Source: JBILXY01 sp044378055
GTDB lineage: Bacteria > Patescibacteriota > JACMRA01
Length of the DNA stretch: 21,451 bases
Assembly: GCA_044378055.1 (NCBI GenBank)
Contig: JBILXY010000017.1
Span: 1 to 21,451 of the forward strand
Direction: 5' to 3'
Made by a program: the position numbers and the translations under genes. The notes beneath the pieces were generated by a model, which saw nothing but the letters and a program-made list of their open reading frames with translations, searched no databases and was not told the origin of the DNA. This document shows, one piece after another, positions 6,016 through 12,734 of the stretch; the first letter of the stretch is position 1, and every line of letters begins with the position of its first letter.

Positions 6016-7296
6016 CTAATACCACCAATTCAAGCCATCAACTAAATTCTGGCGATATTCGTTGATTTCCTCCTCACTCATTTTTCCGAGCACAAACTTA
6101 GCAATATTTTCTCCCAGCTTAAACGACTCTTCGGCTGTTATTCCTCGGCTAGTAAGTGCTGCTGTTCCAAACCTTAACCCTGAAGGCCTCCAAGCAGTTT
6201 TGGTATCAAATGGAATTAAATTTCTGTTGCAAATAATATTTACATTTTCAAGCTTTTTCTGAATTTCAAGGCTGTCTAAATTATCTGGTAATTTTATTAA
6301 ACACAAATGGTTTTGGGTTGGGTTAGCACTTTCTAAACCACCAGCGATAAGCCCGAGTTCAAGCTGTTTGCAATTTTCTATAACATTTTTAGAGTATTCT
6401 CTAAAAGATACGCCGTCTGGATATTCATCTTCCCCTAAAATTTCCATTAAACCCTGCCCCACCGCAGCAATCTGATTTAAATGAGGACCACCGCTTGTTC
6501 CTGGGAAAATAGTTTTGTTTAACTTGGTAATATATTCTGTTTTTGCAAAAACCATCGCACCTCTTCCCGCCCTTAAAGTTTTGTGGGTGGTCATAGAAAC
6601 AAAATCTGCTCCATCCCCCCCTTTTTTAAATGGTGAATCATGCAAACCTGCAGCCACCAAACCGTTGATATGGGCGATATCTGCTAAAACTAAAGCGCCG
6701 TGCTGATGGGCAAGTCTGCAAAACTTGGCAAATTCAAACTTTCTTGGATAAGCCGAAAAACCTAAAATAACTAACTTTGGCTTAAATTCAACCAATTTAT
6801 TTATAAAATCTTGCTCATCTATTTCAAAAACATTATCTGAGGTAATCTGATCTTCAGTTTCTTTTAAATCATAATTCACCAACTTAAAAAACTTTAAATA
6901 AGCTGAAGTAGCGTGCAAATGGGAAAGGTGACCACCGTTGGCTAAACTTAAACTTAAAATTGTGTCACCAGCTTCCAAAACTGAAAGAAAAACCATGGCA
7001 TTAGCAGGCGAACCAGATAAAACCTGAATATTCACCCCATATTCCCCTACTCCATCTACAATTGTTGTATCAAAAACCCTTAAGGCCAGTTCCTGAACTT
7101 TACTTTCCAGCTGATCGGAATAGATTTGACCGGCATAATATCTCTTTCCAGGATAACCTTCAGCATATTTATTACTCCAAACCGAGCCCATTAAAGCTAA
7201 AGTTTTAGGGGAAGGATAATTGTCGGAAGCGATTAAATGCAAGCTATTCTTTTGGCGAAGAGTTTCAGCAGCAGTAAGTTCAAAAAGTTGATTCAT
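6016..7296 (-). CDS. glyA: Serine hydroxymethyltransferase
   Basis: The 426-aa protein interconverts serine and glycine using pyridoxal phosphate and tetrahydrofolate, supplying one-carbon units in the cytoplasm. Diagnostic elements are LIASDNY (21-27), KYAEGYPGKRYYAG (43-56, with catalytic Glu46), VNIQVLSGSPANAMV (88-102), LADIAHINGLVAAG (204-217) and MTTHKTLRAGRG (235-246), where Lys239 forms the internal aldimine. Two positions differ from the common form: Asp25 replaces the usual Glu in LIASEN, and RAGRG replaces RGPRG after the lysine. Length is normal. The ATG lacks an SD; a TTGACA box lies about 60 bases upstream. A 185-base spacer with a repeat separates it from the kinase gene. The call is secure. 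Confidence 0.97.
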   Translation of the reverse strand: MNQLFELTAAETLRQKNSLHLIASDNYPSPKTLALMGSVWSNKYAEGYPGKRYYAGQIYSDQLESKVQELALRVFDTTIVDGVGEYGVNIQVLSGSPANAMVFLSVLEAGDTILSLSLANGGHLSHLHATSAYLKFFKLVNYDLKETEDQITSDNVFEIDEQDFINKLVEFKPKLVILGFSAYPRKFEFAKFCRLAHQHGALVLADIAHINGLVAAGLHDSPFKKGGDGADFVSMTTHKTLRAGRGAMVFAKTEYITKLNKTIFPGTSGGPHLNQIAAVGQGLMEILGEDEYPDGVSFREYSKNVIENCKQLELGLIAGGLESANPTQNHLCLIKLPDNLDSLEIQKKLENVNIICNRNLIPFDTKTAWRPSGLRFGTAALTSRGITAEESFKLGENIAKFVLGKMSEEEINEYRQNLVDGLNWWY

Positions 7297-7333
7297 AAAT
7301 ATTGTTGGTTTTAAAGAATAATTAAAGTTAGCT

Positions 7334-7363
7334 AAATAAGAATATCGAAAGATTTGATGTCAA
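7334..7363 (-). promoter_or_regulatory. Possible glyA promoter
   Basis: Reverse strand TTGACA (7358-7363), an 18-base spacer and TTATTT (7334-7339). The -35 box is perfect but the -10 is weak. The leader would be about 30 bases. Confidence 0.35.
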
Positions 7364-7411
7364 TCATAGGGGAAGGATTCATTCTCCCAAACGACAATAT
7401 ACCAAGCCATC

Positions 7412-7440
7412 GTAGCGGCGACCACCGCGTCGCCATTGGC
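7412..7440 (+). repeat. Short palindromic repeat, module A
   Basis: GTAGC, then GGCGAC-caccgc-GTCGCC (7417-7434), then ATTGGC and AAAAC. It sits between glyA and the kinase gene. A diverged GTAGAGGCGAG string follows at about 7452. Confidence 0.75.
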
Positions 7441-7481
7441 AAAACTTAGGTGTAGAGGCGAGTTTTACGAGCCAAATTATT

Positions 7482-7862
7482 TTAAACCAACCTAAAACCC
7501 ATAAAATATCCAACTACCTCGATAATCAATAAAGTAGCCCATCCCACCGCTAAAGTTAAAACCGCTGCGGCCGTAACATCCTTAATAACCCTTACTCTTT
7601 CATCTTTTTCAGGTTGAATTAAATCGCAAAGCCTTTCTATAGCTGTATTAAACATTTCCCCACTCATCACAAAAATTGCCATCATAAAATTAATAACTGC
7701 CAAGGAATAACTTTGAATGTACAAGCTAACTAAAACCGAAGTTAGACCAAGTCCAAACTGGATTCTTAAACTATGTTCCAATCTAAAAGCATCGTAAAAA
7801 CCACGAATAGCGTATAAATGATTTTTAATTGGATGATAAGGCTTAGTTTTTTTAGCAGACAT
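7482..7862 (-). CDS. dgkA: Diacylglycerol/undecaprenol kinase, DgkA family
   Basis: The 126-aa integral membrane kinase has the family's compact layout: an N-terminal amphipathic region with AIRGFYDAFRLEHSLRIQ (18-35, including Glu29), then hydrophobic segments around 37-50, 53-68 and 97-120. The catalytic stretch is GEMFNTAIERLCDL (68-81, with Glu69, Asn72, Glu76, Asp80), followed by KDVTAAAVL. Such proteins phosphorylate diacylglycerol or, in Gram-positive-type members, undecaprenol, feeding the lipid carrier for envelope synthesis. I place the start at the ATG at 7862. An upstream in-frame TTG at 7898 is part of a TTGACA box and is more likely promoter than coding. A weakly hydrophobic C-terminal tail ends at TAA. 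Confidence 0.88.
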   Translation of the reverse strand: MSAKKTKPYHPIKNHLYAIRGFYDAFRLEHSLRIQFGLGLTSVLVSLYIQSYSLAVINFMMAIFVMSGEMFNTAIERLCDLIQPEKDERVRVIKDVTAAAVLTLAVGWATLLIIEVVGYFMGFRLV

Positions 7863-7869
7863 TAATATT

Positions 7870-7898
7870 TGGGAACCTAATTGAATTTGTTCTGTCAA
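7870..7898 (-). promoter_or_regulatory. Possible leaderless promoter of the kinase gene
   Basis: Reverse strand TTGACA (7893-7898) ends 30 bases before the ATG at 7862, as in other leaderless genes here. The hexamer at the -10 position (TTCCCA) is poor, so the assignment rests on the -35 box and the spacing. Confidence 0.35.
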
Positions 7899-7947
7899 TT
7901 CATAAAACTAATGACTTCGTATAATACTTTTGTTCTTTTGCTCTAAT

Positions 7948-7976
7948 TTGACAACCAAATCTTGCCAAGCTAAACT
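7948..7976 (+). promoter_or_regulatory. Promoter of the zinc-ribbon protein gene, probably leaderless
   Basis: TTGACA (7948-7953), a 17-base spacer and TAAACT (7971-7976), then five bases to the ATG at 7982. A second -10-like TATAAT at 7920-7925 has no good -35 partner. Confidence 0.6.
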
Positions 7977-7981
7977 TAATT

Positions 7982-8518
7982 ATGACCAAATCAAATTTTG
8001 CCAATTTAAAAGACGGCCTTGCAGTTATTTTCCTTGCCGATTTCAACAGCGAATTTTACAAATGCCAGCAAAAGTTTTTAGAAACAACCAATTTCACAAA
8101 TTCACAAAGCGCTATTTGGCAAAACCTACAAGATGCAATTCCAGCAGATTTACTAGAAGTAATGAAGGATGCTAAAGAACTTTCTTTCAGAAAAAAAATG
8201 GATGAAGTAATTATTTGGGTAAAGATCGAAAATGGAGTTCCACAATACTTAATGCATAAGCTTAAACCAGAAAAAAAGTATAACTGGATTACTGTTTCCA
8301 ACCAATTTGAAATTAATAATAATTTGGAGAACGCTGATGATGAAAATTTGTGGGCTTGGGGCCAAGTTATTAAAGAAACTGGAGAATATTTATGCCGCGA
8401 TTGTGGGTATATCGAAACTTTTGAGGAGGGTAAAATTTTTCCAGTCTGCGAAGTTTGCCTAGCCGGAGACCCAGAAGGGCCATTAGAAGTTACCGCAGGT
8501 TTTTGGGAAAAGATATAA
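7982..8518 (+). CDS. Hypothetical protein with C-terminal zinc ribbon
   Basis: The 178-aa soluble protein has an uncharacterised N-terminal part (1-130) and a C-terminal zinc ribbon at about 134-163. GEYLCRDCGY and FPVCEVC provide four Cys at 138, 141, 156 and 159 (C-x2-C-x14-C-x2-C). The G-x-Y-x-C-x-x-C-G then F-P-x-C-x-x-C pattern resembles rubredoxin-like zinc ribbons found as tails on small bacterial proteins. The N-terminal part has an alternating strand region (DEVIIWVKIENGVPQYLMH) but no enzyme motif that I recognise. It is transcribed alone from a leaderless-type promoter, has no SD, and ends just before a bidirectional terminator. Its function is unknown. Confidence 0.8.
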   Translation: MTKSNFANLKDGLAVIFLADFNSEFYKCQQKFLETTNFTNSQSAIWQNLQDAIPADLLEVMKDAKELSFRKKMDEVIIWVKIENGVPQYLMHKLKPEKKYNWITVSNQFEINNNLENADDENLWAWGQVIKETGEYLCRDCGYIETFEEGKIFPVCEVCLAGDPEGPLEVTAGFWEKI

Positions 8519-8540
8519 TGAAAAGAATCCAAAAAATAGT

Positions 8541-8566
8541 GCCCCATATTTGGGGCTTTGATTTTT
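8541..8566. terminator. Bidirectional terminator between convergent genes
   Basis: GCCCCA-tatt-TGGGGC (8541-8556) is followed by TTTGATTTTT on the forward strand. On the reverse strand it is followed by ACTATTTTTT. It serves both the zinc-ribbon gene and the 101-aa gene. Confidence 0.85.
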
Positions 8567-8870
8567 AAATTAGCTCGAATGTTGTCAAATTTTCATATAC
8601 TTCATGGCATACGATTTCTTTAAGATAGCAAGTTGTAGTAATATCGTTAGTTTCATCAAATTTCCATTCAAAATAATTGGAGGTATCATCCGGTCTTTCT
8701 ATCGACAGTTGATATTTAACCTCACCCTTGCATGACAAGTACACGACACCATCTCTCATAGCTAAAAATAAGCTAAACCTGTCTATTTGGTAAGGAACCA
8801 TGAATGATATTTTCGCCCCTTGGTTGTTTTTAATTCCAACAACCTGTACTCTTGAGTCTGTTACCCACAT
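8565..8870 (-). CDS. Hypothetical protein, 101 aa
   Basis: I do not recognise this product. It appears soluble and strand-rich, with stretches such as VQVVGIKNN, GVVYLSCKGEV and FEWKFDET, and three Cys (55 and two near 85-92). It looks like a small beta-barrel or beta-sandwich, but no family motif is visible. The ATG has no strong SD. A TATAAT lies at 8895-8900 with a TTGCTA box 19 bases further upstream, which gives a short leader. It ends at the bidirectional terminator shared with the zinc-ribbon gene. Confidence 0.65.
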   Translation of the reverse strand: MWVTDSRVQVVGIKNNQGAKISFMVPYQIDRFSLFLAMRDGVVYLSCKGEVKYQLSIERPDDTSNYFEWKFDETNDITTTCYLKEIVCHEVYENLTTFELI

Positions 8871-8894
8871 AATTTTGCCTATCTCAACTACTTA

Positions 8895-8925
8895 ATTATA
8901 CTAACAAAAACCAAATTTTTAGCAA
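8895..8925 (-). promoter_or_regulatory. Promoter of the 101-aa gene
   Basis: Reverse strand TTGCTA (8920-8925), a 19-base spacer and a perfect TATAAT (8895-8900). The same TTGCTA variant precedes the 77-aa gene. Confidence 0.45.
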
Positions 8926-8995
8926 GTTTAATTAAATTTGACTTTTAGTTATGAAGATAATTTACTGATAAAGTAAGTATATTTTCTTATCTATT

Positions 8996-9025
8996 TTGGA
9001 ATATTACATGCTAGCGGACTTATAA
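8996..9025 (+). promoter_or_regulatory. Promoter of tRNA-Pro
   Basis: TTGGAA (8996-9001), an 18-base spacer and TTATAA (9020-9025), six bases before the mature 5' end of the tRNA. The transcript would start at or next to the tRNA with almost no 5' leader. Confidence 0.5.
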
Positions 9026-9031
9026 ATCTAA

Positions 9032-9106
9032 CGGGGTGTGGCTTACCGGTGGAGCGCATGCATGGGGTGCATGAGGTACAGGGTTCAATTCCCTGCATCC
9101 CGACCA
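9032..9106 (+). tRNA. tRNA-Pro (anticodon GGG), CCA encoded
   Basis: The cloverleaf is complete. Acceptor stem CGGGGTG (9032-9038) pairs with CATCCCG (9096-9102) with one G-T pair, followed by discriminator A9103 and an encoded CCA. The D stem is GCTT with GAGC. The anticodon stem CATGC/GCATG encloses ATGGGGT, so U33 precedes anticodon GGG (9064-9066), with G37 as in proline tRNAs. The T stem CAGGG/CCCTG encloses TTCAATT. The D loop is short (seven bases, ACCGGTG) and has C at position 15 and G at position 21, where a purine and A are usual. Confidence 0.93.
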
Positions 9107-9188
9107 TTTAAAATTTTTTGATGAGGATAATTTTTTACAGAACATGGAGTGTGGGAGTCTCCGCTACAATGCTGAATTTGGCGAGACT

Positions 9189-9214
9189 GTCATCCTGAAT
9201 TTATTTCAGGATCC
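9189..9214. repeat. REP-like palindrome, copy 2
   Basis: This matches 4775-4800: ATCCTGAA and TTCAGGAT arms around a short loop, ending in ATCC. Directly upstream (9148-9187) are AGTCTC and GAGACT half-sites next to GCTAC and GGCGAG, which look like a decayed module A copy. No gene lies between the tRNA and the 36-aa peptide terminator. Confidence 0.7.
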
Positions 9215-9239
9215 ATAGCTTGGAGAATAAATAGACATT

Positions 9240-9274
9240 AAAAAAGAGTCTAGTTTTGATATACCTAGACTCTT
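9240..9274 (-). terminator. Intrinsic terminator of the 36-aa peptide gene
   Basis: AAGAGTCTAG (9244-9253) and CTAGACTCTT (9265-9274) form a perfect ten-pair stem with an 11-base loop. On the reverse strand it runs into six T residues. It lies just after the peptide's TAA. Confidence 0.88.
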
Positions 9275-9286
9275 ACACTCGTCAGA

Positions 9287-9397
9287 TTATAATCTAACAC
9301 ACCTTTGCCGCTCTCTTCTTGTAGACCAAGCTGCAGAGATACAGCAACCAAAAATAATAACCATTGAAATTCCAAAAACCAAATGTATCTCCCACAT
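9287..9397 (-). CDS. 36-aa single-pass membrane peptide
   Basis: The reverse-strand gene encodes MWEIHLVFGI, then SMVIIFGCCISAAW, then a basic tail with STRRERQR. This is a single hydrophobic segment (about 5-24) with a positively charged C-terminal tail, so an N-out/C-in small membrane protein is likely. Two adjacent Cys (18 and 19) lie within the segment. It is a real gene by context: SD sequence TTGGAGGTA a few bases before the ATG, and a perfect ten-pair terminator directly after the TAA. It is divergent from the VirD4-like ATPase gene and shares its palindromic upstream region. The function is unknown. A toxin-like or regulatory small membrane protein is possible, but nothing in the sequence proves it. 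Confidence 0.75.
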   Translation of the reverse strand: MWEIHLVFGISMVIIFGCCISAAWSTRRERQRCVRL

Positions 9398-9444
9398 AAG
9401 TACCTCCAAGGTATTGTACCGCTATCAGAGTAGTCTATTATTCA

Positions 9445-9486
9445 TTTGTCAAACCCCTTGACAAAGCCCATAAAAAGCCCTAAATT
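9445..9486. promoter_or_regulatory. Divergent promoter region with palindromic -35 boxes
   Basis: TTTGTCAA (9445-9452), a five-base spacer and TTGACAAA (9458-9465) form a perfect inverted repeat, giving a TTGACA facing each way. Rightward, a 17-base spacer leads to TAAATT (9481-9486) and a leader of about 26 bases before the VirD4-like ATG. Leftward, the TTGACA faces the 36-aa gene, but its -10 is unclear (TCTGAT at 17 bases). The palindrome could also be a repressor site. Confidence 0.6.
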
Positions 9487-9518
9487 TAGAGTAATAAAGC
9501 TAAAACTTTTTGAATTTT

Positions 9519-11411
9519 ATGAATCAAACAGCTCCCGAAGCACCAACTAATTCTTTATCATTAAGTTTACGCCCAGATATTTGCTATTTTGGAACCGCCA
9601 ATGTTCGTGGACAAGGTAAAACATTTGGAATTTTGCAAGACGACAGAAGACGCCATGTCTATATTCTTGGGAAAACTGGTATGGGTAAAACAACCCTACT
9701 TGAAAACATGATTTTGCAGGATATTTACAATGGATATGGTGTTTGTGTAATGGATCCGCACTCCGATTTAGCCGAATATATTTTAGATAGAATTCCAGCC
9801 CACAGACAGAAAGATGTAATATATTTTAACCCCTCCGATACCGATTTTCCTTTGGGTTTTAACATGCTTGAAGCCAACCGTGGTGAAGAACATTTCTTAA
9901 TTGCCTCTGGTTTAATGGCAGTTTTTAACAGAATCTGGGCAGGAACTTGGTCAGCTAGAATGGAATATATTCTAAACAATACCCTTCTTGCTTTGCTTGA
10001 AACCCCTGGAAACACCTTGCTTGGTGTAGTAAGAATGCTGACCGACAAAGATTTTCGAGATTATATTATTGGAAATGTTCAAGATCCAATGGTAAAAAAC
10101 TTCTGGTTAAAAGAATTTGCCAGCTTTAATGATAAATACAGAACCGAAGCTATTGCCCCTGTTTTAAATAAAATTGGTCAGTTCTTCTCTTCCGACCTTA
10201 TTAGAAACATTTTAGGTCAGGAAAAAAGCACTTTTGATCTTCGTGATATAATGGATAACAAAAAGATTTTAATTGTTAATTTATCCAAAGGAAGACTTGG
10301 AGAAGACAATTCTAACTTACTTGGAAGTTTGCTAATTACTAAACTTCAGCTTGCCGCCATGAGCAGAGTAGATATTCCAAACGAAAACGATAGAAACGAT
10401 TTTTATTTGTATGTAGATGAATTCCAAAACTTCACCACTGACAGTTTTGCAACTATTCTTTCTGAAGCTAGAAAGTACCGTTTAAGCTTAATTCTAGCCC
10501 ACCAATATATTTCTCAATTAACCGAAAGTGGTAATGAAAAGGTAAGAAATGCGGTCTTTGGAAATGTTGGAACTATGATTTCCTTTAGAATTGGTTCAGA
10601 TGATGCTTATAGAATTGAAAAGGAATTTGAACCTGTATTTACTTCCCAGCAACTAATTGCTTTAAACAAAACCCAAATTGCTTTAAGATTACTTATTGAA
10701 GGGAAAGCCCCTGCCCCATTTATAGCCAATACTCTTCCAGATATTTTCAGTAAAGTAGGCGGAAGGTTACAAATTGTTATTGAATTATCCAGACAAATTT
10801 ATGGTAAGCCAAAAGCAGAGGTGAAGCAAGTGATTAACGACTGGTTAAATAAAGAGTTTTTTGCTGAAAATAAAGCCCCTTCCCAGAATTACCAACCTTC
10901 TACTTTTAACGAAAGAAATGCGGCAGGACCAAGGCAAAATAATTACCAGCAGACTAGTAATTTCCAAAATAATCCTAGGCCAAAATTTAATCCATCGGAC
11001 AGAAATAATACGCCAAGACCAGCTAATAACAATTACCAACAAAACCGTCCTGATTCTAACAAATCTGAGGAAATGAGTAACGACCCTGTAACCGAGCAAG
11101 ACAGACCAAAAAAGAAAAAATACAATCCATATTTAGATGGAGGAACTAAAGAAGACAGAAATTCTACTCCTGTTGTAAAATACAATGATAAATCCAGTTT
11201 TATTCAACAAAATAATCCTAATAATAAAATTGATTCAGAGAGCAACAAAAATGATGGTTCTGCTCTTGATAAAAAACCAGACTTTAACAATAAACTTTCG
11301 GCATTAAAAATGGCCAGAAGCCAAGTTGAAGCAATTGAAACTGTAAATTCTCTACAAAAGAAACAAGTTTTTAACCTAGAAGACGAAACCTCCTTCGAAC
11401 TCCCAAGATAG
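9519..11411 (+). CDS. VirD4/TraG-like DNA-translocase ATPase with disordered C-terminal tail
   Basis: The 630-aa protein belongs to the FtsK/HerA superfamily of hexameric pumps, closest by motif to type IV secretion coupling ATPases. Walker A is GKTGMGKTT (51-59), followed by VMDPHSDLAEYIL (77-89). Walker B is FYLYVDEFQNF (295-305, with Asp300 and Glu301). A sensor-like LAHQYISQL lies at 326-334. There is no N-terminal transmembrane segment, unlike classical VirD4. Residues about 450-600 are rich in Asn, Pro, Gln and Lys and surely disordered, and a short ordered segment ends the protein. The start is the ATG at 9519; an in-frame TTG nine bases earlier is less likely. No relaxase or other secretion gene is in the window. 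It may move DNA during competence, conjugation or chromosome processing; that is inference. Confidence 0.85.
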   Translation: MNQTAPEAPTNSLSLSLRPDICYFGTANVRGQGKTFGILQDDRRRHVYILGKTGMGKTTLLENMILQDIYNGYGVCVMDPHSDLAEYILDRIPAHRQKDVIYFNPSDTDFPLGFNMLEANRGEEHFLIASGLMAVFNRIWAGTWSARMEYILNNTLLALLETPGNTLLGVVRMLTDKDFRDYIIGNVQDPMVKNFWLKEFASFNDKYRTEAIAPVLNKIGQFFSSDLIRNILGQEKSTFDLRDIMDNKKILIVNLSKGRLGEDNSNLLGSLLITKLQLAAMSRVDIPNENDRNDFYLYVDEFQNFTTDSFATILSEARKYRLSLILAHQYISQLTESGNEKVRNAVFGNVGTMISFRIGSDDAYRIEKEFEPVFTSQQLIALNKTQIALRLLIEGKAPAPFIANTLPDIFSKVGGRLQIVIELSRQIYGKPKAEVKQVINDWLNKEFFAENKAPSQNYQPSTFNERNAAGPRQNNYQQTSNFQNNPRPKFNPSDRNNTPRPANNNYQQNRPDSNKSEEMSNDPVTEQDRPKKKKYNPYLDGGTKEDRNSTPVVKYNDKSSFIQQNNPNNKIDSESNKNDGSALDKKPDFNNKLSALKMARSQVEAIETVNSLQKKQVFNLEDETSFELPR

Positions 11412-11413
11412 CT

Positions 11414-11575
11414 GTAGCGGCGATCGCGGATCGCCATTGGCAAAAACGAGGCCATTCTCCCTTGTAAAGGGAGGTGCCCGAAGGGCGGAGGGTTAGAAGC
11501 GTAGGCAAATAACCCCGTTACTTCGTAACAGCCCCTTCACAAGGGGCAATCCACATTATGCCAACGGGCGGAGGG
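11414..11575 (+). repeat. Composite hairpin repeat, copy 2: five three-base-loop hairpins
   Basis: Five perfect short hairpins follow each other: GGCGATC-gcg-GATCGCC (11419-11435), CCCTT-gta-AAGGG (11459-11471), GCCC-gaa-GGGC (11476-11486), GTTAC-ttc-GTAAC (11517-11529) and GCCCCTT-cac-AAGGGGC (11531-11547). A remnant containing GGCGGAGGGTTA follows and runs into the stop of the next reverse gene. The first 60 or so bases and the block at 11504-11533 match the composite at 2130-2262. No T-runs follow the stems, so they are not ordinary terminators. No gene is present. Confidence 0.8.
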
Positions 11576-11884
11576 TTACTTCCTCTTCCCCCTACTCTTC
11601 ACAACCAAAGTATTTTTCACTTTTGGCTCGACTAATTTTCCTAAAATTTCTATATTCTTCTGATTTTGTAACTGAATTGATTTCAAAACTTTGTTTTGCT
11701 GATAAACAATATAAACAAGAGCTATGGTTAAGAATGGATCGAACTGAAAACCCCTCCAGGTGGAAATTTGTAAAATAGAATAAACCACAACCCAAATAAC
11801 AGCCACAAATATCGCAAGTTGCCCTAAGGCTACATAAATTTTATCACTATTTTGATTAGCAAATTTGAACCACTTTTGAAACAT
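11576..11884 (-). CDS. Small single-pass membrane protein, 102 aa
   Basis: The product starts MFQKWFKFANQNSDK, has hydrophobic segments at about 18-37 and 46-58, and ends in a basic tail (KSRGKRK). I do not recognise the family. The open frame extends upstream to 11998, but those 38 residues are encoded by the module A repeat (PMAIRDRR) and a promoter, so I start it at the ATG at 11884. The evidence is a textbook promoter, TTGACC-17-TATAAT, at 11915-11943, which places transcription inside the longer frame. There is no SD; the leader is about 23 AT-rich bases. The TAA lies at the very edge of the composite repeat. Confidence 0.7.
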   Translation of the reverse strand: MFQKWFKFANQNSDKIYVALGQLAIFVAVIWVVVYSILQISTWRGFQFDPFLTIALVYIVYQQNKVLKSIQLQNQKNIEILGKLVEPKVKNTLVVKSRGKRK

Positions 11885-11914
11885 ATTTATATTTTTATTA
11901 GAATTAATAACCAA

Positions 11915-11943
11915 ATTATATTTTATTAAGAAGTTATGGTCAA
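11915..11943 (-). promoter_or_regulatory. Promoter of the 102-aa membrane protein
   Basis: Reverse strand TTGACC (11938-11943), exactly 17 bases and TATAAT (11915-11920). It decides the start of the downstream gene. Confidence 0.8.
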
Positions 11944-11956
11944 AAACGGAGGAATC

Positions 11957-11986
11957 GTAGCGGCGATCGCGGATCGCCATTGGCAA
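11957..11986 (+). repeat. Short palindromic repeat, module A
   Basis: GTAGC, GGCGATC-gcg-GATCGCC (11962-11978), then ATTGGCAAA. It is identical in its core to the copies at 2135 and 11419 and lies between the promoter at 11943 and the terminator at 12013. Confidence 0.8.
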
Positions 11987-12012
11987 ACCCAAACCCAAAC
12001 TTTTCGCCCAAA

Positions 12013-12053
12013 GAAAAAGAGTTCAAGATTTTAAAATTCATCAGGAACTCTTT
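12013..12053 (-). terminator. Intrinsic terminator of the 159-aa gene
   Basis: AAAGAGTTC (12016-12024) and GAACTCTTT (12045-12053) form a nine-pair stem with a 20-base loop. On the reverse strand it ends in TTTTTCTTT. The stem resembles that of the 77-aa gene terminator. Confidence 0.75.
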
Positions 12054-12059
12054 ATTAAT

Positions 12060-12539
12060 TTATTGTTTGTTTAGGAATGTCCTACTAAAATGAATTAATA
12101 TCATTAAGGCCCATCCCCCAATACAAAATTTGGCAATTTCCCAATTTACTAGTGATATATCAGGTACCAATGTATTCTGTGTAACAATTGAGTACGCACA
12201 AACTAAAAGACAAAAGAAAGGGGCGTTGTCATCAACAAGACGCCAAGTAATTGCCATTTTAACCAATGCTAAAAGAAAACGAAATGCTCCGTACACAAAT
12301 GCATTTATTAAAATAAAGTAATTTACCAACCTTACTTCGTAGTACCAGGTTGCTTTGCCGCTTAATACTAAGACGACGACAATTGTTATTAGCCCCAGAG
12401 AAATAAGAGCTAACGCCTTTTTAATTTTGTAATTTCTTACAATTACTGATACGAATGCAACCAACCAAGCCACAAATGAAATAGGATGATTTTTAACTTC
12501 GTCCAAAAATGCAAAATAAAGAATAGATGCAATCTCCAC
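12060..12539 (-). CDS. Polytopic membrane protein, 159 aa
   Basis: The product has about four hydrophobic stretches: residues 19-35, 42-61, 72-95 and 104-118, with a further one at 136-150. No catalytic or family motif is visible and I do not recognise it. The start is a GTG, chosen because GGAGG lies six bases upstream on the reverse strand (12546-12550). A terminator follows the TAA closely, so this is a self-contained unit. It is divergent from uvrA across a 195-base spacer. A TTGACT sequence on the reverse strand near 12608 may be its -35 box, but the -10 is unclear. Confidence 0.7.
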   Translation of the reverse strand: MEIASILYFAFLDEVKNHPISFVAWLVAFVSVIVRNYKIKKALALISLGLITIVVVLVLSGKATWYYEVRLVNYFILINAFVYGAFRFLLALVKMAITWRLVDDNAPFFCLLVCAYSIVTQNTLVPDISLVNWEIAKFCIGGWALMILIHFSRTFLNKQ

Positions 12540-12699
12540 GCTAAACCTCCAAAATTAAATCTGTAGCTAAATTGCTACTCCCTCATACAAGCACATAAAA
12601 ACCATAAAGTCAAAACAATTTCCGAAGTATAATATACTCATTTTAAATTAAATAAAACTTAATCTGCCCTGCCCATTTTCCCCCTATATACAACACACT

Positions 12700-12728
12700 T
12701 TGACAAAAGCCCCAATTTGTATCCGACT
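12700..12728 (+). promoter_or_regulatory. Possible leaderless promoter of uvrA
   Basis: TTGACA (12700-12705) ends 29 bases before the ATG at 12735. The hexamer at the expected -10 (CCGACT) is poor, so the -35 and its spacing carry the case. A TATAAT lies further upstream (about 12628-12633) without a good -35 and could give a longer leader. No SD precedes the ATG. Confidence 0.35.
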
Positions 12729-12734
12729 TTAATT

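Noticed and set aside
7930..8175. Forward 81-codon open frame overlapping the zinc-ribbon gene
   Set aside because: It is a different frame of a well-supported gene and spans its promoter.
11531..11547. GCCCCTT-cac-AAGGGGC as a terminator for the VirD4-like gene
   Set aside because: No T-run follows on either strand, and it is one element of a repeat array.
11885..11998. Coding extension of the 102-aa protein to 140 aa
   Set aside because: It is encoded by a dispersed repeat and contains the gene's own promoter.
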